Assembly (NCBI GenBank): GCA_003224075.1
Contig: QHYF01000036.1
Location: 1 to 17,038, forward strand
DNA from: Acidobacteriota bacterium
Lineage (GTDB): Bacteria > Acidobacteriota > Terriglobia > Acidiferrales > UBA7541
DNA length: 17,038 bases
Direction of reading: 5' to 3'
The notes below the pieces were generated by a model. That model was given only the letters and a program-made list of their open reading frames with translations, was not told the DNA's origin and did no database searches. The translations under genes were made by a program, and so were the position numbers. Positions 5,467 to 11,740 of this stretch are shown one piece after another; the first letter of the stretch is position 1; each line of letters opens with the position of its first letter.

Positions 5467-6989
5467 TGCAAACCGGTCAGCAAGTTCCGCGCGATCCCGC
5501 GTCTCCTGCAAACGGACAAAGCGCGCTGCACGATTTGTTCGCGTTGACAGACGAGCAGATTCTCGAAATCGAGCCGGAAGCGCAGGATGTGACCGTCTCC
5601 ACTGATTCGCGGCCCGTGGCCCGCGACCCGTGGCCTTTGATCCGCGAAGAAAACGCCCACGAGCAAACTCACGCGCGCCGCGCCACCCCCGCCGTCATTT
5701 CGAGCGAAGCCAGAAATCTCTCTTCCTCCGATATGGCCGACGAAGCGGCGCGATCGAACAGAGATTCCTCGTCGCCTTCGGCTCCTCGCAATGACGGCGC
5801 GGAGCAAGGCGTAGACAACGCAGTTGGCACGACCCGCGAATCACGGGCCACCAGTCACCAGTCACAAGTCACAAGTCACGATTCTGTCGAGCCGCCGGCG
5901 TGGCTCGCGGCGCAGATGAAAGACCCCTGGCGCGGGGAAGAAGCACGGGAGTTGTGGAATGGCGTCCAACAGGCGAGGCAGGAAGCGGCGGCGTATCGCG
6001 CGGCGTTTGCGACACCCGAAGATGCGCGTGCGTTGAAGGAATTGTATCCCGGCGGCGTGAATGAGGCGCGCGCAGCGGCCGAACGCGCGCGCGTGCTCGA
6101 CGAAATTGATCGCGCGTACTTCGGCGCGGCCGGGAATTCGCCGGAACAGGCAAGCGCAGCCCGCGCACAGCTCGCGCAGACAATGCTGCGCGAGAATCCC
6201 GCCGCGTTTCGCGAAATGGTGTTTGAAGGCCTTCGCGCACTCGAGGGAGCAAACGTAGCGCCGCCCTTCAGGGCGGCATCTCCGGCCCCTGACAATTTTC
6301 CACCGTCGACCAATGCCGAGCCGAAACCCGGCGCCACATCTCCGAGTCCTCTTGTAGGGGCGCAACATGCTGCGCCCCTACAAAGCAGTACTTCCCCTGG
6401 CGATGCGCAAATCGCAGCGTATTCGGCGTTTGAAAAAGCCGCGAACGAAGATTTGGAGCGCAGCGTCGGCGCAGCCATCGCGCGCACCATCGAGCAGGCG
6501 TTGCCAAGCCTCTCGCGCACGGAAACCTCCTCGGCCGCACGGACGCAGCATCCCGGCCCTGTCGGGACAGGTGCCGCGCCTCTCCAAGCCCGATTGAGCG
6601 CGGCGATCCGCCAGGACATCGAGACGGCGCTGAAGGGCGACCGCCAGCTCGGCGAACAGATTGCCCAGATTCTTTCAGCGCGGCGGTTCGATAACGAAAC
6701 TCGCGCGCAAGTCGTTCGACTGATCGACGACAGAGCGCGCCAACTGGTGCCGGTCGCGGCGAAGCGCGTCCTGAACGACTGGACGCAAACCACACTCGCC
6801 GCGCATCGCGGCAACACGGCGCGCGCCGATGCCGCATCCTCGAGAAGGGAAGTAGCGCCCGCATCCTTGCCGGCTGGTTCCTCTGCCAGCTCACACGCGC
6901 AGCAGCGCCCCGATCCGAATCGCGGCGCTGCGCGATCTCGCGCGGTGGACTACCGCAAGCTGAGCGATGAGCAAATCCTCGACTTGTAG
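5466..6989 (+). CDS. scaffold-like capsid assembly protein
   Basis: A 507-residue hydrophilic, Ala/Glu/Arg-rich helical protein between portal and capsid genes, the usual place for a scaffolding protein. I chose ATG 5466, which overlaps the portal stop (TGATG); an in-frame extension to 5310 would lie inside the portal gene. The motif LTDEQILEI (residues 27-35) near the N-terminus recurs as LSDEQILDL at the very C-terminus (499-507). C-terminal capsid binding is known for scaffolds in general, so the motif may contact the capsid; that is inference. At least seven repeat tracts are translated: GATTCGCGG tracts, R2 copy C, a heptamer array, GCCGCCC hairpin, GTAGGGGCGC palindrome, CCTGTC hairpin and R4. 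They fall between helical segments. Function rests on position and composition, not on a recognised domain. Confidence 0.6.
   Translation: MQTGQQVPRDPASPANGQSALHDLFALTDEQILEIEPEAQDVTVSTDSRPVARDPWPLIREENAHEQTHARRATPAVISSEARNLSSSDMADEAARSNRDSSSPSAPRNDGAEQGVDNAVGTTRESRATSHQSQVTSHDSVEPPAWLAAQMKDPWRGEEARELWNGVQQARQEAAAYRAAFATPEDARALKELYPGGVNEARAAAERARVLDEIDRAYFGAAGNSPEQASAARAQLAQTMLRENPAAFREMVFEGLRALEGANVAPPFRAASPAPDNFPPSTNAEPKPGATSPSPLVGAQHAAPLQSSTSPGDAQIAAYSAFEKAANEDLERSVGAAIARTIEQALPSLSRTETSSAARTQHPGPVGTGAAPLQARLSAAIRQDIETALKGDRQLGEQIAQILSARRFDNETRAQVVRLIDDRARQLVPVAAKRVLNDWTQTTLAAHRGNTARADAASSRREVAPASLPAGSSASSHAQQRPDPNRGAARSRAVDYRKLSDEQILDL
5604..5635. repeat. GATTCGCGGCCCGTGG tract, copy 1
   Basis: GATTCGCGGCCCGTGG is followed by the related CCCGCGACCCGTGG. 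It is translated as DSRPVARDPWP in the scaffold-like gene. A related inverted copy lies on the far side of R2 copy C. Confidence 0.6.
5694..5795. repeat. R2 repeat, copy C, inside scaffold-like gene
   Basis: 102 bp with outer arms GTCATTTCGA and a slightly decayed right arm ending CGCAATGAC. It is translated as VISSEARNLSSS, ending RDSSSPSAPRNDG. Phase and length match copy B, while several arm positions have diverged, so it is probably an older copy. Confidence 0.9.
5832..5851. repeat. GATTCGCGG tract, copy 2 (inverted)
   Basis: ACCCGCGAATCACGGGCCAC is the inverted, slightly rearranged form of the tract at 5604. Its end abuts the heptamer array that follows. Confidence 0.5.
5851..5878. repeat. 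heptamer array 3 (four units)
   Basis: CCAGTCA twice, then CAAGTCA twice, contiguous. It is translated as TSHQSQVTSHDS in the scaffold-like protein, closely like the peptide from array 1 in the portal (TSHESPVTS). Confidence 0.85.
6260..6277. repeat. GCCGCCC hairpin inside scaffold-like gene
   Basis: Perfect 7-bp stem GCCGCCC / GGGCGGC with a TTCA loop, preceded by GTAGC. It is translated as VAPPFRAAS. The TTCA loop and the FR dipeptide echo the left hairpin of R1. Confidence 0.75.
6352..6383. repeat. GTAGGGGCGC palindrome inside scaffold-like gene
   Basis: Perfect 13-bp inverted repeat TTGTAGGGGCGCA / TGCGCCCCTACAA around a 6-base loop (ACATGC). It is translated as LVGAQHAAPLQ. The perfect arms suggest a recent insertion or maintenance as a structure. 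Confidence 0.9.
6560..6573. repeat. CCTGTC short hairpin inside scaffold-like gene
   Basis: CCTGTC-GG-GACAGG is a perfect 6-bp stem with a 2-base loop, translated in HPGPVGTGAAP. It resembles the other compact GC hairpins here, but it is short enough to be chance. Confidence 0.4.
6844..6874. repeat. R4 repeat, copy 1, inside scaffold-like gene
   Basis: GAAGGGAAGTAGCGCC is followed by CGCATCCTTGCCGGC, forming a 7-bp near-perfect stem (one mismatch). It is translated as RREVAPASLPAG. It shares 16 leading bases with the copy at 11190. Confidence 0.75.
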
Positions 6990-7056
6990 CCGGCAGCACC
7001 GGCGTCACAATCACGGCAGCAAATCCTTCTCTTCTCTTTCCCCGCAGAGGTGAGTT

Positions 7057-7692
7057 ATGGCGCAGCATGCGTCCGGGCCGCAAGGCGGCGCGAGCAAACC
7101 GTCGTGGCTTGACCGCGCGGTGGATATTCTCAAGCCGCAGCCCGGGCCTCCACCGAAGCCTCCCGCTCCGCGCGTAGACCAAGGCGCGTGGCGAGAGTCC
7201 GTGGAGCAGACGCACGTCGCCCCCGGCTTGACAGTGCGTGACGTGGGGCTGAGCGTCTTCGGCGAGACGCGCTCGCTCCGCGATAGGCCCGGCTCGAACG
7301 AGCCCATCAGCGTCGCCAGGCAAAAAGTCGCTCACGCAATCATCAACGGTGCCGAAAAATGGGGCGCGGATCGCATGAAGCATGCGAGCACGGCCCTACC
7401 TATTGAGCCTTCAGAGAAACAAAAACGAGACCCGGCCACGCATGCGGCCTATGAATCTTCTATGAAGGCCGCACGCGAGGCGTATCTCAGCGGCCACGAC
7501 CCCACTAACGGAGCCCTCCATTTCAACATACGCGCCACGCCAGAGCGTTCCAATTGGAAAGGGCGACATCCGATCAGCACGCAGTCCGGGCCCTACAACA
7601 ACTCTTTCGTGGCAGGGGATTTTCCCTCGCACACCGCTTGGCTGAACACGTATCTTCCAGACGAGAACGAAAAGCGGACTCACAAGAGATGA
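7057..7692 (+). CDS. SleB-like cell wall hydrolase candidate
   Basis: 211 residues after a strong ribosome-binding site, GAGGTGA at 7047-7053. The N-terminus is a basic segment and a proline-rich linker (residues about 27-39). The rest resembles the SleB/CwlJ hydrolase family (Hydrolase_2): VFGET with Glu70 as the expected acid, the VARQKVAHAIINGA helix (86-99), then DPTNGALHFN (148-157), a typical late motif of that family. It would cleave peptidoglycan, either to release virions or as a virion-borne enzyme. Its location between scaffold and capsid genes is unusual for an endolysin and fits a head-packaged or moron enzyme. No signal peptide is seen, so a holin would be needed if it acts in lysis. 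The assignment is by motif reading only. Confidence 0.55.
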   Translation: MAQHASGPQGGASKPSWLDRAVDILKPQPGPPPKPPAPRVDQGAWRESVEQTHVAPGLTVRDVGLSVFGETRSLRDRPGSNEPISVARQKVAHAIINGAEKWGADRMKHASTALPIEPSEKQKRDPATHAAYESSMKAAREAYLSGHDPTNGALHFNIRATPERSNWKGRHPISTQSGPYNNSFVAGDFPSHTAWLNTYLPDENEKRTHKR

Positions 7693-7711
7693 ATGCCCTG
7701 TCCCCCGACGA

Positions 7712-8248
7712 CTAATGGTCTCTTTCGATGAAAATATTCTTCGCCGACTCAATACAGACCGCTTGCATCCATCCCTTGATTTCCGGCCTCAGCGGGCAAG
7801 CTTCAAAATCCGCGAAGGCCGGAGGAGGAATCGCCCACATTATCCCCGTTTCTCGCTTCAGGCGTCGATTGTCAGCTTCATAGGCCCGATACAATTCTGA
7901 GGGCAATTCGGGGTTTTCGATATCGTCGTTAGTGCGCGCGGGATAATGCGATGGACCATTGAAGACACCGAGGATATGGCGCGTACCGATCTGCCAGATC
8001 CGGAACGACGGACTCCCGTTGTAAACGGACAATCGTCCGTGCGTCCAGTAGCACAGCGTGGCGTTCTCGGGCGTCTTGCACGGAATCTTGCGCTTGCCAG
8101 CACTCGTAGAGGCAGCGACGGCTGGTTTTGCTTGGTCCTGCGCGATTCCTCCCGCCCCAGGCGCTTGTGGTTCACCTGGAACATCGGCCGTGATCGACGC
8201 CGCTACAACGAGGAGCATCAGCGTTCCACCCGCTAGCGCAGTTCTCAT
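7712..8248 (-). CDS. exported Cys-containing accessory protein
   Basis: A reverse-strand gene in an otherwise forward block, of unknown function, 178 residues from ATG at 8246-8248. This start gives a signal peptide (MRTALAGGTLMLLVVAASITADV) and lies downstream of a good promoter; a longer start at 8302 would lie upstream of that promoter. After an Ala/Pro-rich linker, the mature part has CYWTHGRLSVYNG and FRIWQIGTRHILGVF, which I recall as a family found in acidobacterial chromosomes. Four cysteines (IPC, LCYW, EACP, AVCIE) could form two disulfides in the periplasm. Its own promoter, strand and export signal mark it as a lysogenic-conversion type gene rather than a structural one. No clear ribosome-binding site is seen. 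Confidence 0.75.
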   Translation of the reverse strand: MRTALAGGTLMLLVVAASITADVPGEPQAPGAGGIAQDQAKPAVAASTSAGKRKIPCKTPENATLCYWTHGRLSVYNGSPSFRIWQIGTRHILGVFNGPSHYPARTNDDIENPELPSELYRAYEADNRRLKRETGIMWAIPPPAFADFEACPLRPEIKGWMQAVCIESAKNIFIERDH

Positions 8249-8257
8249 ACAGCAAAT

Positions 8258-8286
8258 ATAACATATCGCTAACACACGTAGGTCAA
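8258..8286 (-). promoter_or_regulatory. sigma70-like promoter for exported moron
   Basis: On the reverse strand TTGACC (8281-8286, 5 of 6 matches to the -35 consensus) is followed after 17 bases by TGTTAT (8258-8263, 4 of 6 matches to -10). The ATG is at 8248, so the leader would be only a few bases long, consistent with the lack of a clear ribosome-binding site. The surrounding stretch is AT-rich relative to the window. Confidence 0.6.
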
Positions 8287-8376
8287 GATGTGCCCGGAGC
8301 ACGCCTTGAGTTCCGATTTTCGTTTTTTAACTTTTTGTCATTTCCCTGAACCCCGCAATTTTAAGGAGAAAACCAG

Positions 8377-9597
8377 ATGCCAGCACAAGCGAACGCGAAC
8401 GTCGTCGCGTTGCAGCTCGAGAAGGTGCGCGACAAAGTGCCCCTGCTCTACGAGCGCGACGATATTTTACTCACCATGATCCAGCAGCGCGGCGACGTGG
8501 AGAAGGTTTCCAGCCGCAACATGCGCCTGCCCTTGCAGGTCAATCCCGGCGGCAAAGCCGGCTCGTACAACGCCGACGGCGGCGACCTGGGCCGCGGTTC
8601 CGGCACGGCTTACGATGTCGCGCAGGTCTCGCCGATTTTCTTCCGCTTCGCGATTGAAATCAGCGCCATCGAAAACGCTGCCAAGCGCGAAGTGGCCAAT
8701 GGCATGAAACAGTTCCGCGCGTTCCTCGACAAGCTCATGCAAACCGCCGGCAACGGCGTGCTCGGCACCATCAGCTCGTTCGCCAGCACCACCTGGACGA
8801 TGGCCACGCCTCCCGGCGCCGCGCTCGTTTACGTGGGCCAGACGATTCAGGTTTACGACTCGACGCTCACCACCAATCGCGGCACCGCCAACGTGACGGC
8901 CGCGGATCCCATCAGCCCGACGCAGACGATCACCGTCGACGTGAATCCCGCAGGCCTCACGAACGGCGACGTGCTCGTGCACGATGGCCTCAGTGGCGCG
9001 CAGCCGGTCTCGCTCTTCGGCATCAAGTATCACCAGAACAACGCGATCACCGGCACCTGGCTCAACCTCAACCGCGCCACGTATCCGGTGCAGCTCGCCA
9101 CGCCGCGCGTCAACGCCGGCAACGCCGCGCTCACCCCGTCCAACGTGCGCCTCGCCATCAACAAAGTCCGCAAAGCGCTGGGCATCAATCATCTGAGCAA
9201 GCTCATCGCTTACATGGCCGTCGAGCAGGAGCACGCCTGGGAAAATCTCGGCATCACCGTTTCGCAAATCATCAAGGAAGGCGGCGGCAGCAACGGCAAC
9301 GATCTCGACCTGCTCTTCAGCGGCCGCAAAACGATGAGCGGCATCCCCATCAAGTCCAGCGTCAACGCCGACCAGACCCGCGTGGATTTTCTCGACCTCT
9401 CGCACTGGGGCCGCGCCGTGCTCAAGGACATTGACTTCTACGAAGTCAACGGCAACACGGTCTTCCCCATTTACGGCGCCAGCGGCGGCCTCGCGGCGTC
9501 GTATATCTTCTATTTTGATTTGGCCATGCAAGTTTTCTTGGATAGTCCGCGAACTGGCGCTTTTATTGACACACTGGCCAGGCCCCAGGGTTATTGA
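8377..9597 (+). CDS. major capsid protein
   Basis: 406 residues, ATG after a strong ribosome-binding site (AAGGAG at 8363-8368). I read it as the HK97-fold head protein from its place after the scaffold gene and its size. The sequence also fits: an N-terminal helical arm, a central region with alternating strands and helices, and phrases typical of this group (RNMRLPLQV, KQFRAFLDKLMQTAGNGVLGTI, SHWGRAVLKDIDFYEVNG). There is no obvious protease-cleaved prohead segment, which fits a separate scaffold. Unlike the terminase, portal and scaffold genes, this coding sequence contains no recognisable palindromic repeat. That fits strong constraint on a protein packed into an icosahedral shell. Confidence 0.85.
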   Translation: MPAQANANVVALQLEKVRDKVPLLYERDDILLTMIQQRGDVEKVSSRNMRLPLQVNPGGKAGSYNADGGDLGRGSGTAYDVAQVSPIFFRFAIEISAIENAAKREVANGMKQFRAFLDKLMQTAGNGVLGTISSFASTTWTMATPPGAALVYVGQTIQVYDSTLTTNRGTANVTAADPISPTQTITVDVNPAGLTNGDVLVHDGLSGAQPVSLFGIKYHQNNAITGTWLNLNRATYPVQLATPRVNAGNAALTPSNVRLAINKVRKALGINHLSKLIAYMAVEQEHAWENLGITVSQIIKEGGGSNGNDLDLLFSGRKTMSGIPIKSSVNADQTRVDFLDLSHWGRAVLKDIDFYEVNGNTVFPIYGASGGLAASYIFYFDLAMQVFLDSPRTGAFIDTLARPQGY

Positions 9598-9615
9598 TAT
9601 CTAGCGATAGGTCGC

Positions 9616-9656
9616 AGGCGGAGAGAACAGTTTCTCACTTACTATTCTCTTCGCCT
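9616..9656. terminator. hairpin between convergent capsid and HNH genes
   Basis: Arms at 9616-9631 (AGGCGGAGAGAACAGT) and 9641-9656 pair along 16 positions with one G-T wobble and one mismatch around a 9-base loop. It lies between two genes that end towards each other, and its right arm covers the HNH stop codon. Neither side has a T-run, so intrinsic termination is uncertain. It may be another degenerate repeat. Confidence 0.45.
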
Positions 9657-10466
9657 TCTATACCGTCGGCGCCCCGCCTTGCCTGAGTTGCATGCCTTGC
9701 AAGCAGGAACAAGATTGCGAGCGAAATCGCTTCCGCCTTTCGAGAGCGGGTTGCGATGATCTTTAGTGAGTGTCTTGCGATTGAGTTTCTTGTTGCAGTA
9801 GAAGCATCTCCAGGAATGAAGACGGACGACGCTCATCCATTGCTCCAATGTATGAGAGCCTCTTGCGCCCATTCTTCGCGCCCGATACACAGCAACCCTG
9901 TGACGTTGTTTTAGAGGGTTCCGCTTTGCCCATAACCGTCCGCGAGCACGTCTCTTGGCCACCCATTTGGGATCGGTTTTCAGCTTCGTTCGGTAGAGCC
10001 ACCTGTCATACCTGCGCCACCTCTCCAGGTTCTTCTTTCGGCGCAGCCTCGATCTTCTGCGTGCTTCCAGAAGGTGAGTGCGGTACCAACGCTTCATCCA
10101 GCGCAGATGGTAGGCACGGACTCTTTCGCTGTTTTCCCTGCGATATCGTCGTGCCTTTCGCTTGAGCGCCTCGGGATGTTTCGCAGCCCAACTTCGGGCG
10201 GCTGCGAGATGTTGTGCATGTCGCTGCGGATCAGACTTGATTTTTCGCCAACGCCGCCGCGTTGTCGCCTGCACAAGCTTGGGATTTCTCCTCCGCCAGC
10301 TTCGCTGGTAGGCGTTCCATTTGGCAAGGTTTTTGCGGCGCCAGCGATATGTGGCGGCTTTCTGTCGCTCGGGGTGGCGCTTCCGCCATCGCCGGCAGGC
10401 TGCGGCCAATTTGTCACGATTCTTTTTCGCCCATCTCTGTTGGGGTGTTTCCCTTTTCTTGGCCAC
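9642..10466 (-). CDS. HNH homing endonuclease with basic W-repeat N-terminus
   Basis: 274 residues, reverse strand, GTG start at 10464-10466 with no clear ribosome-binding site. The C-terminal HNH nuclease has CFYC (Cys221, Cys224), the metal/catalytic DH pair (236-237) in KDHRNPLSKGGS, NL (251-252), and CKACN (Cys256, Cys259, Asn260). It is a complete zinc-stabilised HNH domain. The first 210 residues are extremely rich in Arg, Lys and Trp. They form degenerate units of about 18-20 residues such as RWRKRHPERQKA and SWRRRNPKLVQA, probably a DNA-binding array. It sits alone between the capsid gene and the next forward gene, and its start is 15 bases from that gene's ATG. It is most simply a free-standing homing endonuclease that inserted between structural genes. 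Confidence 0.85.
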   Translation of the reverse strand: MAKKRETPQQRWAKKNRDKLAAACRRWRKRHPERQKAATYRWRRKNLAKWNAYQRSWRRRNPKLVQATTRRRWRKIKSDPQRHAQHLAAARSWAAKHPEALKRKARRYRRENSERVRAYHLRWMKRWYRTHLLEARRRSRLRRKKNLERWRRYDRWLYRTKLKTDPKWVAKRRARGRLWAKRNPLKQRHRVAVYRARRMGARGSHTLEQWMSVVRLHSWRCFYCNKKLNRKTLTKDHRNPLSKGGSDFARNLVPACKACNSGKAGRRRYRRRRE

Positions 10467-10480
10467 TCGCGATATATAAC

Positions 10481-11077
10481 ATGATTCAGGTCGTACGCGA
10501 GACGCATGAAACGCCGGAAACGGTCGCGCAACGTCTCGAACGCGCCGGCGGTATCAACCGATTCGGCGAGGCGAATTATCGAGCGATTTGGGGCTGGAAT
10601 CGCCTGGCGTGGATCGGCGGAAAATTCGAGGAGCGCGATCCCGCAACAGGATCGCTGCTCCGCGAAGTCATCGAGCTGCGCCAGGAGCCGAAGTATCCGG
10701 CCGTCAACCGCTGGCATATCGAGCGCTGGTTGCCGCCGGAAACGTACGGCTCGCCGCGCGCGTGGTACGCGCAGACAATCGAGCGCGAAAACGGCATCAG
10801 CATCCCCGCGCTTGGACCGTACCCATCGCGTGGCGAATACGAGCATTGCTTCACCCTCGAAGGCCCGCGCGGCGAATTTGTGCAGCTCACGCCGGCGGTC
10901 GCAGAGCGTATCGCGCGCGCGATTGAATTCTCACGCGCGCATTCGCGGTCCTCGTCGAGGCGGTCGCTCTACGACCGCGAGAGCAGGGAAGAGCGCGGCT
11001 ACGAAAACTGGGCCTTCGACGTTCTGGACGACGCCGTCCCCGTGTTCCACAAGCAGCCCTTTGTTACCGTGCTGTAG
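10481..11077 (+). CDS. unknown phage protein whose stop lies in R1
   Basis: 198 residues, ATG 10481; an in-frame extension to 10262 is rejected because it lies entirely over the HNH gene. It starts MIQVVRETHETPETVAQRLER and includes YRAIWGWNRLAWIGGKFEERD and VNRWHIERWLPPETYGSPRAWY. I do not recognise a domain. It is soluble, charged and aromatic-rich, and its place between capsid and adaptor genes suggests a head or connector role. The stop codon TAG (11075-11077) is part of the left arm of an R1 repeat (CTGTAG), so the native C-terminus may have been replaced or trimmed by the insertion. A ribosome-binding site is not clear. Confidence 0.75.
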   Translation: MIQVVRETHETPETVAQRLERAGGINRFGEANYRAIWGWNRLAWIGGKFEERDPATGSLLREVIELRQEPKYPAVNRWHIERWLPPETYGSPRAWYAQTIERENGISIPALGPYPSRGEYEHCFTLEGPRGEFVQLTPAVAERIARAIEFSRAHSRSSSRRSLYDRESREERGYENWAFDVLDDAVPVFHKQPFVTVL

Positions 11078-11174
11078 CTCAGGCCTTCAGGCCTGAGGGT
11101 GTTCCTTCGGCAATGCGCAGGACGGCCCGGGCTTGGGATCGGAAAAGCCTCACCCCTGAAGGGGTGAGCTACAA
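11072..11174. repeat. R1 double-hairpin repeat, copy 3 (intergenic)
   Basis: 103 bp with the same two hairpins as copies 1 and 2 and a longer centre. The outer right arm reads CTACAA instead of CTACAG. The left arm provides the stop codon of the gene ending at 11077. It is identical to copy 4 over its full length. Confidence 0.95.
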
Positions 11175-11189
11175 CAATGCTCATGACGC

Positions 11190-11220
11190 GAAGGGAAGTA
11201 GCGCCAGCATCCCTGCTGGC
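11190..11220. repeat. R4 repeat, copy 2
   Basis: GAAGGGAAGTAGCGCC is followed by AGCATCCCTGCTGGC. A perfect 7-bp stem, GCCAGCA / TGCTGGC, encloses a TCCC loop (11203-11220). It lies between R1 copies 3 and 4. Confidence 0.8.
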
Positions 11221-11241
11221 AGTCTTTCTTCCCCAGTAGAA

Positions 11242-11344
11242 CTGTAGCTCAGGCCTTCAGGCCTGAGGGTGTTCCTTCGGCAATGCGCAGGACGGCCCGG
11301 GCTTGGGATCGGAAAAGCCTCACCCCTGAAGGGGTGAGCTACAA
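11242..11344. repeat. R1 double-hairpin repeat, copy 4 (upstream of holin-like gene)
   Basis: 103 bp, identical to copy 3. With its flank it forms a direct repeat: 11072-11192 and 11242-11362 match over 121 bases with one difference (11181 t, 11351 a). The duplicated flank includes the first codons of the next gene. GGTGA in the right arm lies 9 bases before ATG 11347 and may serve as ribosome-binding site. Confidence 0.95.
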
Positions 11345-11346
11345 CA

Positions 11347-11577
11347 ATGCACATGACGCGAATCGAAATCTGGCTGAAAGGCCTGCTCGCCGCAGCGATT
11401 AGCGGCGCGGCCGGCGGCGTGCTCACCGGGTTTGCGGCCGTGGGCATCGATCCACAACATTTCAATTTGCAGTCGGGAATCGGCGCGACGCTGCGCATCG
11501 CCGCCGCCGCCGCGCTCATCAACGCCGTGATCGGCGTCGCCGCTTACTTACAGAAGTCGCCTCTGCCGGAAGAGTGA
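11347..11577 (+). CDS. holin-like small membrane protein
   Basis: 76 residues (74 if ATG 11353 is used). Two hydrophobic segments, LLAAAISGAAGGVLTGFAAVGI (about 13-34) and TLRIAAAAALINAVIGVAAYL (about 48-68), are separated by a short polar loop, and the tail is short and acidic (SPLPEE). Size and layout fit a class II-type holin that would open the inner membrane for a wall hydrolase, but no family signature is recognised. The start is embedded in the flank of R1 copy 4, whose GGTGA is the only ribosome-binding candidate. A truncated duplicate of its first codons (ATGCTCATGACGCGAA) occurs 170 bases upstream. Confidence 0.65.
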   Translation: MHMTRIEIWLKGLLAAAISGAAGGVLTGFAAVGIDPQHFNLQSGIGATLRIAAAAALINAVIGVAAYLQKSPLPEE

Positions 11578-11578
11578 T

Positions 11579-11689
11579 CAGTTTTCAGTTAAAGGAACTG
11601 AACAAGCGCAGCCCAAGACACCGGCCACGCTTAGCTACTCTTATCCTCTCTCTTCTGACTGAATACCGAAGACTGACGACTGAAAACGG
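11579..11689. repeat. CAGTTTTCAGT inverted repeat region
   Basis: Outer arms CAGTTTTCAGT (11579-11589) and ACTGAAAACGG (11679-11689) are complementary at 10 of 11 positions. The right half is a run of related heptamers (CTGACTGAATACCGAAGACTGACGACTG). It fills most of the 163-base gap between the holin-like and adaptor genes. Confidence 0.75.
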
Positions 11690-11740
11690 TTTTGTAAAGC
11701 CGCGACCGACCTTCAAAATCAGCAACCTTAAGGACACAAA

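Noticed and set aside
3645..5878. Heptamer arrays as a CRISPR array
   Set aside because: Units are 7-14 bases, contiguous and without unique spacers, and they are translated inside genes. No cas genes are present.
7693..7711. Terminator between the hydrolase and the exported moron
   Set aside because: The gap is only 19 bases, with no hairpin or T-run visible.
8249..8302. Longer start for the exported reverse-strand protein
   Set aside because: It would lie upstream of the predicted promoter and bury the signal peptide behind 18 extra residues.
8467..9531. Long reverse-strand open frame opposite the capsid gene
   Set aside because: It is a shadow of a high-GC gene. Its protein is compositionally odd, with no start signal, and the forward frame is a convincing capsid protein.
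10262..10480. Upstream extension of the 10481 gene
   Set aside because: It would lie wholly over the HNH gene on the other strand, and the extension reads as low-quality antisense.
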